Positions 12,241 through 22,789 of a DNA stretch of 64,000 nucleotides are shown in pieces. The stretch is from NCBI GenBank assembly GCA_015680685.1, contig MNCI01005823.1, forward strand, positions 130,623 to 194,622. Direction: 5' to 3'. The translations under genes and the position numbers were made by a program. Under the pieces are notes generated by a model. The model did not search any database, was not told the origin of the DNA, and saw only the letters and a program-made list of their open reading frames with translations. Each line of letters begins with the position of its first letter. Positions within the stretch are counted from its first letter, which is position 1. The DNA is from Gnetum montanum. Its lineage: Eukaryota > Streptophyta > Gnetopsida > Gnetales > Gnetaceae.

Positions 12241-12391
12241 TGTTTTCTTTTCTTTTCTTTTCTTTTTTGAAAAATAAAGTTTAAAAAAACTGTAACTAAT
12301 GTAAGAAGTAAACATAACACAAACTACAACTAACTATACATGCAAAGGGACAAGAGATCAGTTGGGCTAGGAGACAAATTAGGGACTTTCC

Positions 12392-13258
12392 CTAGTCACA
12401 CAGACATTTCCTAACCCAATGTGGATTAGGCGATGTGTAAGGCCTAGAAGGCACCAGGTGGTACTCCCCTAGGCCATCATCTACTATAGAAAAGAGCAAT
12501 TCGACCCAAAGAGATTCCTCTTGGAGGTTGCTCATCTTGTTTGATTGCTTGTCATTAGCCGAACAACAAAAACTTTCATTACAAATAGGTGGTGTGTCTT
12601 CAGAGATTTCCACCTCTGACCCTTGTTTGATGTCTACATTATTGATGGTCGAAGGGGCTATGTTATTGCCAAAGATTACCACTTCCCCACCTTCGTAAGG
12701 CAAGTGGATTTCTTGGTGGATTGGTGAAGAAATAGCTCGTAGCTAGGCTAACCAGGACCTCCCTAAGATTAGGTTAAATCCAAGCATCTCTTCAACCATG
12801 ATGAACTCTACATTAGTGAGGAATTTCTCCCCTACCACAAAGTCAATCGTGACTATCCCCTTGACAACCACACATGCTTTGTTAAAGGATTTTAAACATG
12901 TTGTTGTTGTTGGCCTAATTTGATCCACCAGGCCAAGCTTGTCAACAATAGGGAATGGGATCATGTTGGTTGCTACCCCATCATCCACATGCACCCTTCG
13001 AATCTTGTACCGATCCATGCGAATCATTATGAACATGGGTGCAATGGTTACTTGACCCTTTTCAAGGTCAACCTTGATCGCTTCATTACGAAAGGTCAAA
13101 GGTGTTAACCTTGGCTCTTGGGTGCCAGGCGGAAGCATTATGGAGTGGATAGCCTTTTCCTCTGTTGGCATGTCTTCCTTAATAAGAATGGATGCCATCA
13201 TGTGAACTAAGGCTTCCCGATGAGTAAGGGAAGTCATAATTAGATCATACAGGCTCAA
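12392..13258 (-). pseudogene. Aspartic protease region of gypsy copy 3
   Basis: The minus-strand frame 13258-12743 is open for 171 residues: MSLYDLIMTSLTHREALVHM, then FIMIRMDRYKIRRVHVDDG, then FNLILGRSWLA. This is the retropepsin-like domain of plant gypsy elements; the catalytic motif reads D-D-G-V here and D-D-G-A in copies 1 and 2. A stop follows FNLILGRSWLA, and a second open stretch (12703-12392) continues the downstream linker. Protease would release gag and pol units from the polyprotein. Confidence 0.8.
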
Positions 13259-13261
13259 AGT

Positions 13262-16082
13262 TGTATTCTTTTATTTCAAAGCTTTTTTGACTTGTGAGAG
13301 TGCTTCTAGAAAATATTTCTCATTGTTAGCTTGTTTGGTGGTTTTTATCTCCTCCATATGTCCTAGGAGGTATATTTCTCTAGGAGGAGACTTGGTTTTT
13401 GGTTGGGTAGTGGGCTCTTAAGCCTCGGTGCTTGCTTGTCGAGTGTGCATGTTTGTGTTGGTGGCCTAAGATGATGAGGCCATGGGAATGGCTGACAACA
13501 AGATAGGCTTGGGAGGACCCAGTTCTGTGCATCCCCTAGCCATCTTGTTAGCTAGACACTCATCACGTCTCTTTGGGTAGGTAGTTTACGATGCAATGCC
13601 CACCACCAGACCTCAGGAAAATGGGGAGTTTGCACATTTTGACACTTATGACAAAAGGTGTTTGGATTGTTGTTGTTGCAATGTGCTATGGGGCCCTAAC
13701 CAAAAAGGATGTTGTGAGCACTTAAGGTGGTGCCTTGATGACAAAGGGGGCCTATGGCTTAGTTGACATTAAGGCCTCAATGTCACTAGAGGGCACATGA
13801 ACCACAAACGGTTCATGTGTGGGCTCTACATCATCATCAATGCTGATAGCATTAATGATATATCTTGCATCACTAGCATTTAATGGGTCCTTATAGACTT
13901 TCATGGACTGGTTCTTTGACTAGACAGGATTACTTTCATCAAGGACTAGCTTGCCTTGATCAATTATGCATTGGATATTATCTTTCAATGCTAGGTAGTA
14001 ATCCATGTCTTGGCCATGCAACTGATGATAGTTGCAAAATCAGTCCAGTGTAAAATATTTGGGTACTGGAGGCTCATTGGGCATAGCCACAGAATGGTTT
14101 CGAAGGACCTCACAGTACCTATCGTGGGACTTTTGCACATCTTCTGACATTTTTTTATGCTAAATGTGCCCAACACTAAGTAGTTAATCCAATAGCTATG
14201 AGAGCTTGATTATCATAGGGGTGTATTTTGAGTGATCCTTCTACTCAAAGTTTGGCCTTAGGGGAGCCTACCCCATGGCTGCTGATGATGTAGGTTGGTT
14301 GGTTTCTATGTTGCCAGAACTTGATGTTTTGTTACTGTTGGCCAGGGCCTTAGGTGCCTTGGCTTCTTACTTGTTGTTTTTGGGCTTAGCTTCATCAGCC
14401 ACAGTTGCCACAATGGTTGTCGTGGCTTTCCCCTTTTCTCCTTCTTTCTTTGCATGTGCATTTTTCTAAGCTATGTAAGCCAGGTCCTTGCTAGCCTTCG
14501 TCGCATCCTATATGCTCTTTGTTTGAGTAAAAGCTTAGCTAAGGGTATGCAAGGCTAAATAGTACAGCTTTGATTTGATGAAATCATTCAATGCACCCTT
14601 AAAAATGACTAGCAAGTGGGTTTTAGCAATTAGCTCATGGATATCTTTTAGGGAGGCACTCCAACGTTGTATGAATTTTTGCACTAGTTCTAGTGCTCCC
14701 TACTTAACATTCATCAACTAATCTAGCATGGCCTCTAGCTTTAAGTTGTACTTGAATTGGGTTACTAATTGGCTCAGCAACTCCTCCAGAGTTGACATTT
14801 ATGCTTGAGGAAGCATGTGATACCAATCTAGAGCTTTGCTAGTCGGAGACATGGAAAAGATGTGAATTATTGCATGTGGCCACGCTTGTAGTAATAAGCA
14901 CTCAAAACAAAAAGTTACTAGGTGAGCGTTGAGGTCACCCTCATCATTGTACTTTATGAACTAGGGAAGTTGGACCCTAGGAGGTACTGTTAGTGCAGGA
15001 ACCATAGGGCTGATGGGGCCATCTTAGTAAAAGTCCATTATGTGGACCATCTCTAAGTTGACCACTTTAAGCCATCTAACCTCCTCTGTGAGCATTTGGA
15101 TAAGTTGAAATGCCTGATTCAAACTTAGGGATGTTGCTAAGGGTTGTATCAGCTGTGTCATTGGTGGTGCTATCAGGGCAGTCCATAGCTCAGTTGTGGG
15201 TTGTGCCACCACATGTAACGCTTGGTACGTTTGCTGCTATGCGTACTGTGGCACATGGGATAGTTGAATAATGGGTATAAATGTTGGGGCCCACCATGTA
15301 TTTGAGGTTGGGGCTATTTTTGGTGATGGAACTAAGATGGTAGGAATGACAAGAATGTGACTTGTGTGCAGCTACGATATGGACATGGTATGCACATATG
15401 GCAGCATTGGCATCACAGATATCAGCTAGGAATGTTGAATGGATTGCAAAGAAATAATGAAAGGAAAGAAGGAAGAAGGCCATGTGCCTTGTTATCTGGG
15501 CAAGACCTGGTGGCTAGCTACCACTAGTGAAGACTTATGCTGTAAAAGCATCACAGTTGCCTGAAAGAAGGTAGAGGACTGTGACTGGTGTAGCAAGAAC
15601 GTAGAGGCAGATTGTGGGATTGATACATAGAACGAGATGCCACTGTCAAAACAGGATACAAACTCCTCCTACCCATCATGCAAGGGTTCATCATAGTTTG
15701 ATGCAGCATCTTGCTCTCTAGGCCTGCTCACCCTAACAAGTTGGTCCAAAATCCATTTGAAATTTTTGGTGAGTGGTATCACCGTGGCCAAGGTGGGAAG
15801 GAACTCCCTTCTATTTCATTAAATAATCTGGAAACTATGCTTTTCTTCCATTTCCTAGCGGTCCAATGATAGGCCTGCCTGAAGCTTAGCACATAGGATA
15901 TTGTATTATTCATCATCTAGCACCCTGTTTTCGGGCAATTGGTATCACAACCTAAGAGACTATCATTGTGCTTGCATTGGGCTAGGTGACTACTCGATGT
16001 CTCCCATATGTTGGATGTTGGATGGGGTGAGCCATCTCCAAGCTCAAGGTAGCAACTGAGGTGTTAACATGGTTCATTTTCA
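13262..16082 (-). pseudogene. gag pseudogene of gypsy copy 3
   Basis: Position and scattered matches to copy 2 identify this as gag. SLNQAFQLIQMLTEEVRWLK (about 15130-15070) corresponds to SLDQAFQLIQTLTKEVQRLK in copy 2. The segment about 14960-14600 corresponds to the gag core and 14060-13980 to the zinc-finger region. A plausible start ATG lies near 16080. Many stops and shifts break it, and the apparent short open frames on either strand here are chance remnants. Confidence 0.65.
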
Positions 16083-16553
16083 TTACTTAGGGAAAGCATG
16101 AGGATAGAATATGCTTGTAAAGACATTTAAATGTAGCAAATTTTAAAGTAAAAATGACTAAGTATGAAAACTGTGAAAAATAGGTTAAAAACGGCTAAGT
16201 CTGGAAATAGTAAAAAAATGGTTATCTCTAATGTTATGCTTGTCATGCTCTAAGGGACTATTACGCTCACTAGGTTTTCACACTCTACAAAACACTTAGA
16301 GCTTGAAGTAATGGATAGTCTAGGCTTTCCATCCTACAGGGTTCCAAGGGAACCATCAACTGGGACCAATCCACACCAACCAGAATGTAGACAACTCCTA
16401 CGCTAGCCTATGATCTAACTACTACCATGGTAGGTCCATAGGGGTGTTACATCTACACTAGCTTGTCGCTAGCGATGGGGGTGTAGAAAGCATGTGAGAC
16501 TACCCTTTGCACAAAAAAAGAATGGAAGGCCCTCCTTCTAGCACCAAAAACTA

Positions 16554-18400
16554 TGACATCCAAAAACATTGGCAGCTGGAACACCAAGAGGTTCGTGGGC
16601 ATACAGCCTAATGCTGAATCCATGCGAGGTTCATGCTAGGAAAACAAAAACGAGGTGCCCTAAATAGTTTGGTCAATCAAACAAGGACTTATGTGTTGTA
16701 ACAATAACCATTTGCAAAAATGGTTTTTAGAGCATTACGTGCAATAACTAGGATAACAAGCAAGAGCGTAACATAGAGTTTTGGCCTGAAAGTAGCAACG
16801 TAAATGTGCAAATGCATATTGACAGTAGAAAAAATGCAAAAGTAAAATGCTAAGAAAATGGAATAAGAGTTTGAAGGTGGAGAAATGCACCACCCTAAGA
16901 TTGAGGAGCGTAAATTTTGATTGAATAGCGTGAAACTGGTACATTGAGTTAGACAGGAACAACGGTAGTGTAGTAGTGTTGTCATAGTCTCTGGGACGTC
17001 ATGAACATAGTGCCGGCAACTACCAAGAAGGCTGAACCTATTGGGTTTCTAATTATCACACTGTGTGGGTGCAAGGAAGACTATCATGGTAGGTGCCAAA
17101 TTTTCAAGCTTAGTTGCTTTGGTATAGGAGGAGTGAAGATGCTAGGAATGCTTGAATGTCCAATGCTCAAATAATTTTTTCCATCCTAAAATGCTGATTT
17201 TCAGGGTATTTATAGGGCTAGGGTTAACGTGAGTTGTGGACTAGACACCATGTGGCTTGGGTGCCACAGCATGCATGGACAGGTCATGTTGATATGTTAC
17301 ACTCTTTGTAACAAAGTGTTACGCTCTGCAAGATAGGAATAGGAACCCAAAGACTACCGTTGTGACCACACCACCTAAACTGCATGTGCCAAAGTTTGAG
17401 AGACCATCATGTACCTACAAACAATGCCAAAACAAATGCAACTTGGAGTCTATGCTCAGGGACTATTTCTTCCCCCTCTTTTGAGTAGGGTCAAGCATAG
17501 GGACAATTTTGAGGATCAATGGGAGGTGCAAAATCAAGGCAAACTATTGATCTTGGCTACTAGAGGGATGTTAGAGTTGAGATGAAGGTCAATGCCAACT
17601 TTTGGAAGCTTTTGGAGGCTTTTGGAGGTGTTTTTCACATGTCAAGCTATCTATGCTGCACAGCGTGATAGAGTGTATCGCAAACACTTAGTAAATTTTT
17701 TGCAGATTTTGACTTGCTACACCCATCATGCTATCTATGCTATACAATGTAGCATAGCGTAGCATACATACTTTGAAAAATTTCAATAAAATTTGCAGTG
17801 TTTCTTCATGGCATGCTAACTACACTTTAAGGTGTAGCAAGACAGGTAGCCTTGGAAGTCAAAAAATCACCAAATGCATCTTCCATGTTGAGGTAGCTTG
17901 ACAGATCCTTGTCCAACACTTAGGAAAAATTTGGCCTTGAAACTTGTGTTAAGCTTGCTACGCTGTGTAGCGTAGTAGAGTGTGATAGGCCCGAAAGATA
18001 GAAAATTTTCTGAACTATTTTTTCCATCCTGAGCACTTTTGACAGACTCTAGCCTGGTACTTAGGTGGACTGGCAACCAAGACATGTGTCAAGCTAGGCA
18101 AGCTAGAGAGCATAGCAAGCTTGACAATCTAGGAGATAGAAAATTTGCCAAACTATTTGGTCCATCCCAAGTAACCCTTAACTTCTTCTGGCTTGACATT
18201 TGTGCATACTGGCCATGAAAGTGTGTGCAATGCTGGCCATGCTAGGGAGTGTAGCAAGAAACTTAGAAAAATTTTGCAAAAATCATGACTTCAACTATGC
18301 TACATTGTCTACACTACACAATGTGACACTAGACTTAGAAAACTTTTGTCCAAGCTTTGACACTTAGACAAATCTGCCATTAAATTGTAGGGGCTTACAA
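16554..18400 (-). repeat. 5' LTR of gypsy copy 3
   Basis: The left edge is the TG after the primer-site region (TAGCACCAAAAACTA on the plus strand). A conserved block GGCAGCTGGAA follows, as in copy 2. A TATA-like stretch on the minus strand lies at 17205-17216. Upstream (17280-18350) are repeated short inverted motifs around TTACGCT, GTAGCATAGCG and CTACACAATG, resembling the hairpin-rich U3 of copy 1. The U3 edge is placed near 18400, where the minisatellite starts; no clear terminal CA was found. Confidence 0.6.
17205..17216 (-). promoter_or_regulatory. LTR TATA box, gypsy copy 3
   Basis: The minus strand reads CCTATAAATACC, a strong plant TATA box. The same element occurs at the equivalent place in copy 1 (4559-4570) and copy 2 (51327-51338), about 650-760 bases from the inner LTR edge in each, marking the U3/R promoter. 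Confidence 0.6.
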
Positions 18401-18412
18401 TTGGGGGTGTTT

Positions 18413-21055
18413 CAACCAACACTTGGTTTTGAGGGTTCATTTGGCCAAACTTTGGTCCTAAGGGTTCGTTGGGCCAACACTTGGTCCTAAGGGTTCATTT
18501 TGCCTATAGTTGGTCCTGAGGATCTAGTTGATGAGCAGTTGGTCCCCATGGTCCATTTGGCCTATAGTTGGTCCCAAGGGTTCATTTGGCCAACACTTGG
18601 TCTCAAGGGTCTGTTTGGTAAACCCTTTGTCTCTAGGGTCTATTTGGCCAACCATTGGTTTCGATGGTCCATTTCACAAACAATTGGTCCTAAGGATCCA
18701 TTATGCCAACACTTCATCCCAAGGATCCATTCGACCAACACTTGGTCCTAAGGTTCCATATTACCTATAGTTGGTTCCAAGGATCTATCTATCTAATAGT
18801 TGGTCTTGAGGGTCCATTTGGCCACCACTTGGTCTCAAGGGTCTATTTGGCCAAACCTTAGTCCCGAGGGTCCATTTGGCCAATCCTTGGTCTTGAGGAT
18901 CCATTTGCCCAACACTTGGTTCTGAGGGTTCATTTGGAAAACACTTAGTCCTAAGGGTCTGTTTGGCCAACACTTGGTCTCAAGGGTCCTTTTTGCCAAC
19001 CTTCTTTCCAAAGGATCCATTGGACACTCCCTTGGTCTCAAGGGTCTGCTAGACCAAATCTTGATCCTGAGGGTCTATTGGACCAACCCTTTGTCTTGAG
19101 GGTCCATTTGGGCAACCCTTGGTCTTGAGGATCCATTTTTCCAACACTTGGTCTTAAGGGTCTGTTTGAAGAATAGTTGGTCCTGAGGGTCCATTTGGCC
19201 AACACTTGGTCCTGAGTGTTAGTTCCACCAAACCTTGGTCTTGAGGGACCATTTGGCCAACCCTTAGTCTCGAGGGTCTGTTAGGAACTCCCTTAGTCCC
19301 AAGGGTCCCTTGGGACAAACCTTGGAGTTTGTTGGACCAACACTTGGTCCCAAGGATCCACTTTGCCTGCAATTGATTTGAAGGGTCCATTTGGCCAACA
19401 GTTAGTTTAGAGGATCCCTTAGTCCAACCCCTAGTCTTGAGGGTTTGTTTGGCTTACAATTGGTCCTGAGGATTGATTTGGCCAACACTTAGTTTGTAGG
19501 GTCCATTTGGCGAATGGTTGGTCCCAAGGATCTATGATGCTAACCCTTGGTCCTAAGGGTCCATTTGGCCAACACTTGGTCTTGAGGGTTTGTTTGGCCA
19601 ACACTTGGTTTCAAGGGTCCATTTGGCCAACCTTTGGTCCCAAGGGTCTATTGGGCCAACACTTGGTCTCGAGGATCCATTTGGCCAACACTTGGTCTTG
19701 AGGGTCTATTTGGCCAACACTTGGTCCAAAGGGCCCATTTGGCCAACCCTTGGTCCCGAGGATCTTTTGGGCCAAAACTTGGTCCCAAGGATTTGTTGGG
19801 CCAACCCTTGGTCTTGAGGGTACGTTTGGCCAAAACGGTTTATTTTTCCAACACTTGGTCTCAAGGGTCCATTTGGGGAATAATTGGTCCTAAGAGTCTA
19901 TTTGGCCAATAGTTGGTCTCAAGGGTCAATTGGGCCAAACCTTGGTTCTGAGGATCCCTTGGGTACTCCCTTGGTCTCGAGGGTCCATCGGGTAAACACT
20001 TGGTCCCAAGGGTCCGTTTTGCCTACAGCTGGCCCCAAGAGTCCATCTAGCTAGTAGTTGGTTTGGAGAGTTCGTTGGTCCAACCCTTGGTCTTGAGGGT
20101 ATGTTTGGCCTAATGTTGGTCTTGAGGATTCGTTTGGCCAACACTTGGTCCCAAGGGTCCATTTGGTGAATGGCTAGTCATGAGGGTCCATTTGGCCAAT
20201 CCCTTGTCCTAAGGGTTCATGGAGCCAACCCTTGGTCCTGAGGGTCCGTCTATCCAACAGCTAGTCCCAAGGGTCTATTTGGCCAACACTTGGTCCAAGG
20301 GTCCATTTAGCCAACCCTTGGTTCCCAGGGTCCATTTGGCCAACCCTTGGTTTGACCAACACTTGGTTCCGAGGGTTCGTTTGGCCAACACTTGGTCTTG
20401 AAGGTCCATTTGGTCAACCATGAGTTCCTAGGGATTGTTGGGCCAACACTTGGTCCTAAGGATCCATTAGGCCAAACCTTGGTCCCGAGGATCTATTTGG
20501 CCAATCCTTGGTCCTGAGGATCTATTGGGCACTCCCTTGATCCCGAGGGTCTATTTGGTCTTGAGGGTCCATTGGGCACTCAGTTTGGCCAACCCTTGGT
20601 CTTGAGGCTTAGTGGGGTTAAGCCTTCATCCTAAGGGTCTGTTTGACGAATAGTTGGTCTCAAGGGTCTATCTGGCCAATACTTCCTCATGAGGGTCCAT
20701 CTATTTAGCCCTTGGTATCAAGGGTTTGTTGGGCAAACACTTAGTCCCAAGGCTCCGTATGGCCAACATTTGGTCCCAAGGGTCTATCTCGCCAACAATT
20801 GGTCCCATGGGTCCATCTGTCCAACACTTGGTCCTGAGAATTCATTTAGCCAACCCTTGGTCCTAAGGGTCTTTTGTGCTAGCCCCATGTCCCCAAGGTC
20901 CATTTGGCCAACACTTTATCCCAAGGGTTTGTTGGGGCAAACCTTGGTCCCAAGGGTCCATTTGGCGAACTCTTGGTCTTGAGGGTTTGTTTGGCAAACT
21001 ATTGGTCCCTAGGGCCGTTTGGGTTATAGTGTGTCTCAAGGGTCTATGGGGCTCT
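18413..21055. repeat. 29-bp minisatellite, about 90 units
   Basis: The unit is close to ATTTGGCCAACACTTGGTCC followed by TGAGGGTCC, 29 bases, repeated for about 2.64 kb with substitutions and a few partial units. The unit holds a perfect palindrome TTGGCCAA and a second inverted pair CCAA-N3-TTGG. Because 29 is not a multiple of 3, any frame cycles through all three phases, giving an 87-base peptide period (pieces such as FGQHLVSRV and LANTWSQGS). Open frames of 60-97 codons on both strands follow from the near absence of stops in the unit and should not be read as genes. Confidence 0.95.
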
Positions 21056-21675
21056 TATCCATTAGAACACTCTACCATAGTAGTAGGTTTTGTTCATAGA
21101 AAATTTTTCAAATATGAACAACATGGTATTAAAATTTAAAACAAGCATACTCACCATAATGAAGACGTAATATCTTCTTAAGTTTATTACCGCAATGATG
21201 GTAGCATTAACAGTATTCTTATTGTTATTATTATTTGAAATCAAAATCCAATTCGGAGGTTCTCACAATACACCATTACTAAAGAACTTCTAGTTCTATC
21301 CATCAAAATAGTTAGATTAAAACTAAGACAAGGTCTACAAATCTTTCAAAATATAGTTATTTTTAACCTTATAAATGCCTTAAGTTTGTGACTTAAGTAT
21401 TTCTGTTGATTATTCTAGACTTGTTAAGTATTCCCTGATCGGGATGCAGGATGCACGATACTAATAACAGAAATTCAGAAAACCTTCTCAATGCAACCAC
21501 TCATGAAATATAGAAATCTAGAAAATTTCTTAATGCAATTGATGATGAGTCTCATATGATTTGAATATTCGTGAAAAAAAAATAAAATGCAAATTATAGA
21601 GGGTACATTTCTCGGTGCTGCCTTACAGCAGCATAATAGTCTTTGTACATAATTAACCAACACCCACAACCAAAT

Positions 21676-21740
21676 GCTATCGATGGTGAAAAGTTAATTC
21701 TATCGATGGTGAAAAGTTAATTCTGTGAAAAGTTAATTCT
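21676..21740. repeat. Short tandem repeat (GGTGAAAAGTTAATTCT)
   Basis: Two near-perfect copies of a CTATCGATGGTGAAAAGTTA unit are followed by a third truncated copy, GTGAAAAGTTAATTCT. Confidence 0.85.
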
Positions 21741-22106
21741 ATTCCTATGGTATGGCATGCATAGTATGGTATGGGTGGTATACATGACATTATAAAATAA
21801 GAATTTCCATAAAGACTAAAAGACCATGCACATAAATGTAACGTGCGTGAGGTTGTCGATTTAGTGACTTCCAAACGGCTCCATTGATACCCCGTTTCGC
21901 AAGAAAAAGTTACGACGGCGTGCTATAGTCCAGGATCCTCCGCCAATCTTTACACACAAACGCAGAAGTGGCCGTCCGCAGAAGACATGACTGGTTATAT
22001 ATTGTCGAGATAAGCATCATTTTCTTCATCGTTAATTCATTGTCATTACCTACAACCTTGACGCCTGTGGATGTGATTTTTAGCTTAATTGGCAGATCAT
22101 TTAGTT

Positions 22107-22303
22107 GGATGGTGGATTCTCGTAGCACGATTCGTATTGCTCCATTATTGCCCATGGAATCTTTCGCAAACGACAGCATAACAGTTTCAATGATTAAAAT
22201 AGTCCCTCCCCGTGCAGTGTTTTGTTATTGCATTAAAATTTCAGTTCGAATTTGGGTAAATTGAATACTAAATTGGGGAAGTTTCCTGCGAACCTTCCGC
22301 CTG
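22107..22303 (+). repeat. Duplicated upstream segment, copy a
   Basis: The segment begins GATGGTGGATTCTCGTAGCA and includes the blocks GTTTCAATGAT and GGGGAAGTTTCC. The same blocks recur in the same order at 22551-22711, with many substitutions. Two copies this close to the gene start suggest a tandem duplication of promoter or 5' untranslated sequence. Confidence 0.7.
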
Positions 22304-22550
22304 TTTTTCATAGGCAGCTCCTCCAGTAGTGAGTGAGGAACCCTTTTTGCAGATAAAAACAAAGAACAAGTTGCCACCGTTAGATATTCCGTTGGAAGGG
22401 GACGTTGGTGGACATATTTTGATTTTGTACAGGGAAGCAGCGGCATCATTTTCATGGGTGATTCACTTTCATTGGATTCAATCTTTGCGGATGCAGAGGT
22501 AAGTTTTTCTGAAGGTAAATATCGATCACATGAACTATGCTACCACTTTT

Positions 22551-22711
22551 GATGGTGGATTCTCATAGTACGATTCGTAGCGCACTATTACCCATGTGAT
22601 TTTGCTATAATGAGAGTTATCTTAGTGGTTTCAATGATGTGATTTATGGTTGAAATTTGGGTTTGAATTCGGACAACTGAGGGGAAGCTTCTTGGGAAAC
22701 TTCCCCCTCCT
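22551..22711 (+). repeat. Duplicated upstream segment, copy b
   Basis: This is the second copy, beginning GATGGTGGATTCTCATAGTA and ending near GGAAACTTCCCCCTCCTGTT. It lies about 80 bases before the start codon of the transporter gene, so it is probably in the 5' untranslated region or core promoter. Confidence 0.7.
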
Positions 22712-22789
22712 GTTATTTACAAATATGTAACACTTGACTGAAGTAAGTGCAAGAAGTGCTGATCAGTTGATACGCAGGAAAAAGGAAGA

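Larger units (their letters stand above)
10370..12380 (+). other. Unexpected block between protease and RT of gypsy copy 3, with a broken plus-strand frame
   Basis: Protease and RT are normally close together in gypsy elements, but here about 2.3 kb separates them. One plus-strand frame from about 10999 to 11690 stays continuous for roughly 230 codons, broken only by stop codons and not by shifts. It contains charged, possibly coiled-coil segments such as CVTKEFWK, EQKANQATKLEDL, NYNAKVYEWRQT and YHKKYRDEFVKHQCQDIFL. It ends in a Gly/Pro-rich part (PLMPKGWPQQDALRPGS). I do not recognise the family. It may be a captured gene fragment, a nested element, or an antisense ORF such as those described in some plant gypsy elements. 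Confidence 0.45.
5500..18400 (-). mobile_element. Ty3/gypsy retrotransposon copy 3 (decayed, near full length)
   Basis: Minus-strand order from high to low coordinates: LTR (18400-16554), primer-site region (about 16537-16550), leader, gag (about 16080-13262), protease (13258-12392), an unexplained 2.3-kb block, RT (10070-9228), RNase H domains (8966-8130), integrase with an H2C2 finger (about 7960-6870). It is the same family as copies 1 and 2 judging by the protease (HVDDG, FNLILGRSWLA) and gag. Domain order protease-RT-RNase H-integrase is diagnostic of Ty3/gypsy. Each domain carries many in-frame stops. The 3' end is not clear. Confidence 0.8.
21060..22789 (+). other. Upstream region of the transporter gene
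   Basis: There is no convincing gene here. It holds a small direct repeat with ATTCTATCGATGGTGAAAAG (about 21676-21735), AT-rich sequence, and the duplicated segments at 22107-22303 and 22551-22711. A possible splice donor AG|GTAAGT at 22497-22502 could mark a 5' untranslated exon, but this is only a motif match. Confidence 0.5.

Noticed and set aside
18500-20982. Many open frames of 60-97 codons on both strands, with repeated LANTWSQGS-like peptides
   Set aside because: They follow directly from a 29-base tandem unit that lacks stops in most phases. Frames overlap on both strands, and no start or domain is conserved.
21910-22455. Short frames on both strands upstream of the transporter
   Set aside because: They overlap the duplicated noncoding segment and show no domain. 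They have no support as genes.
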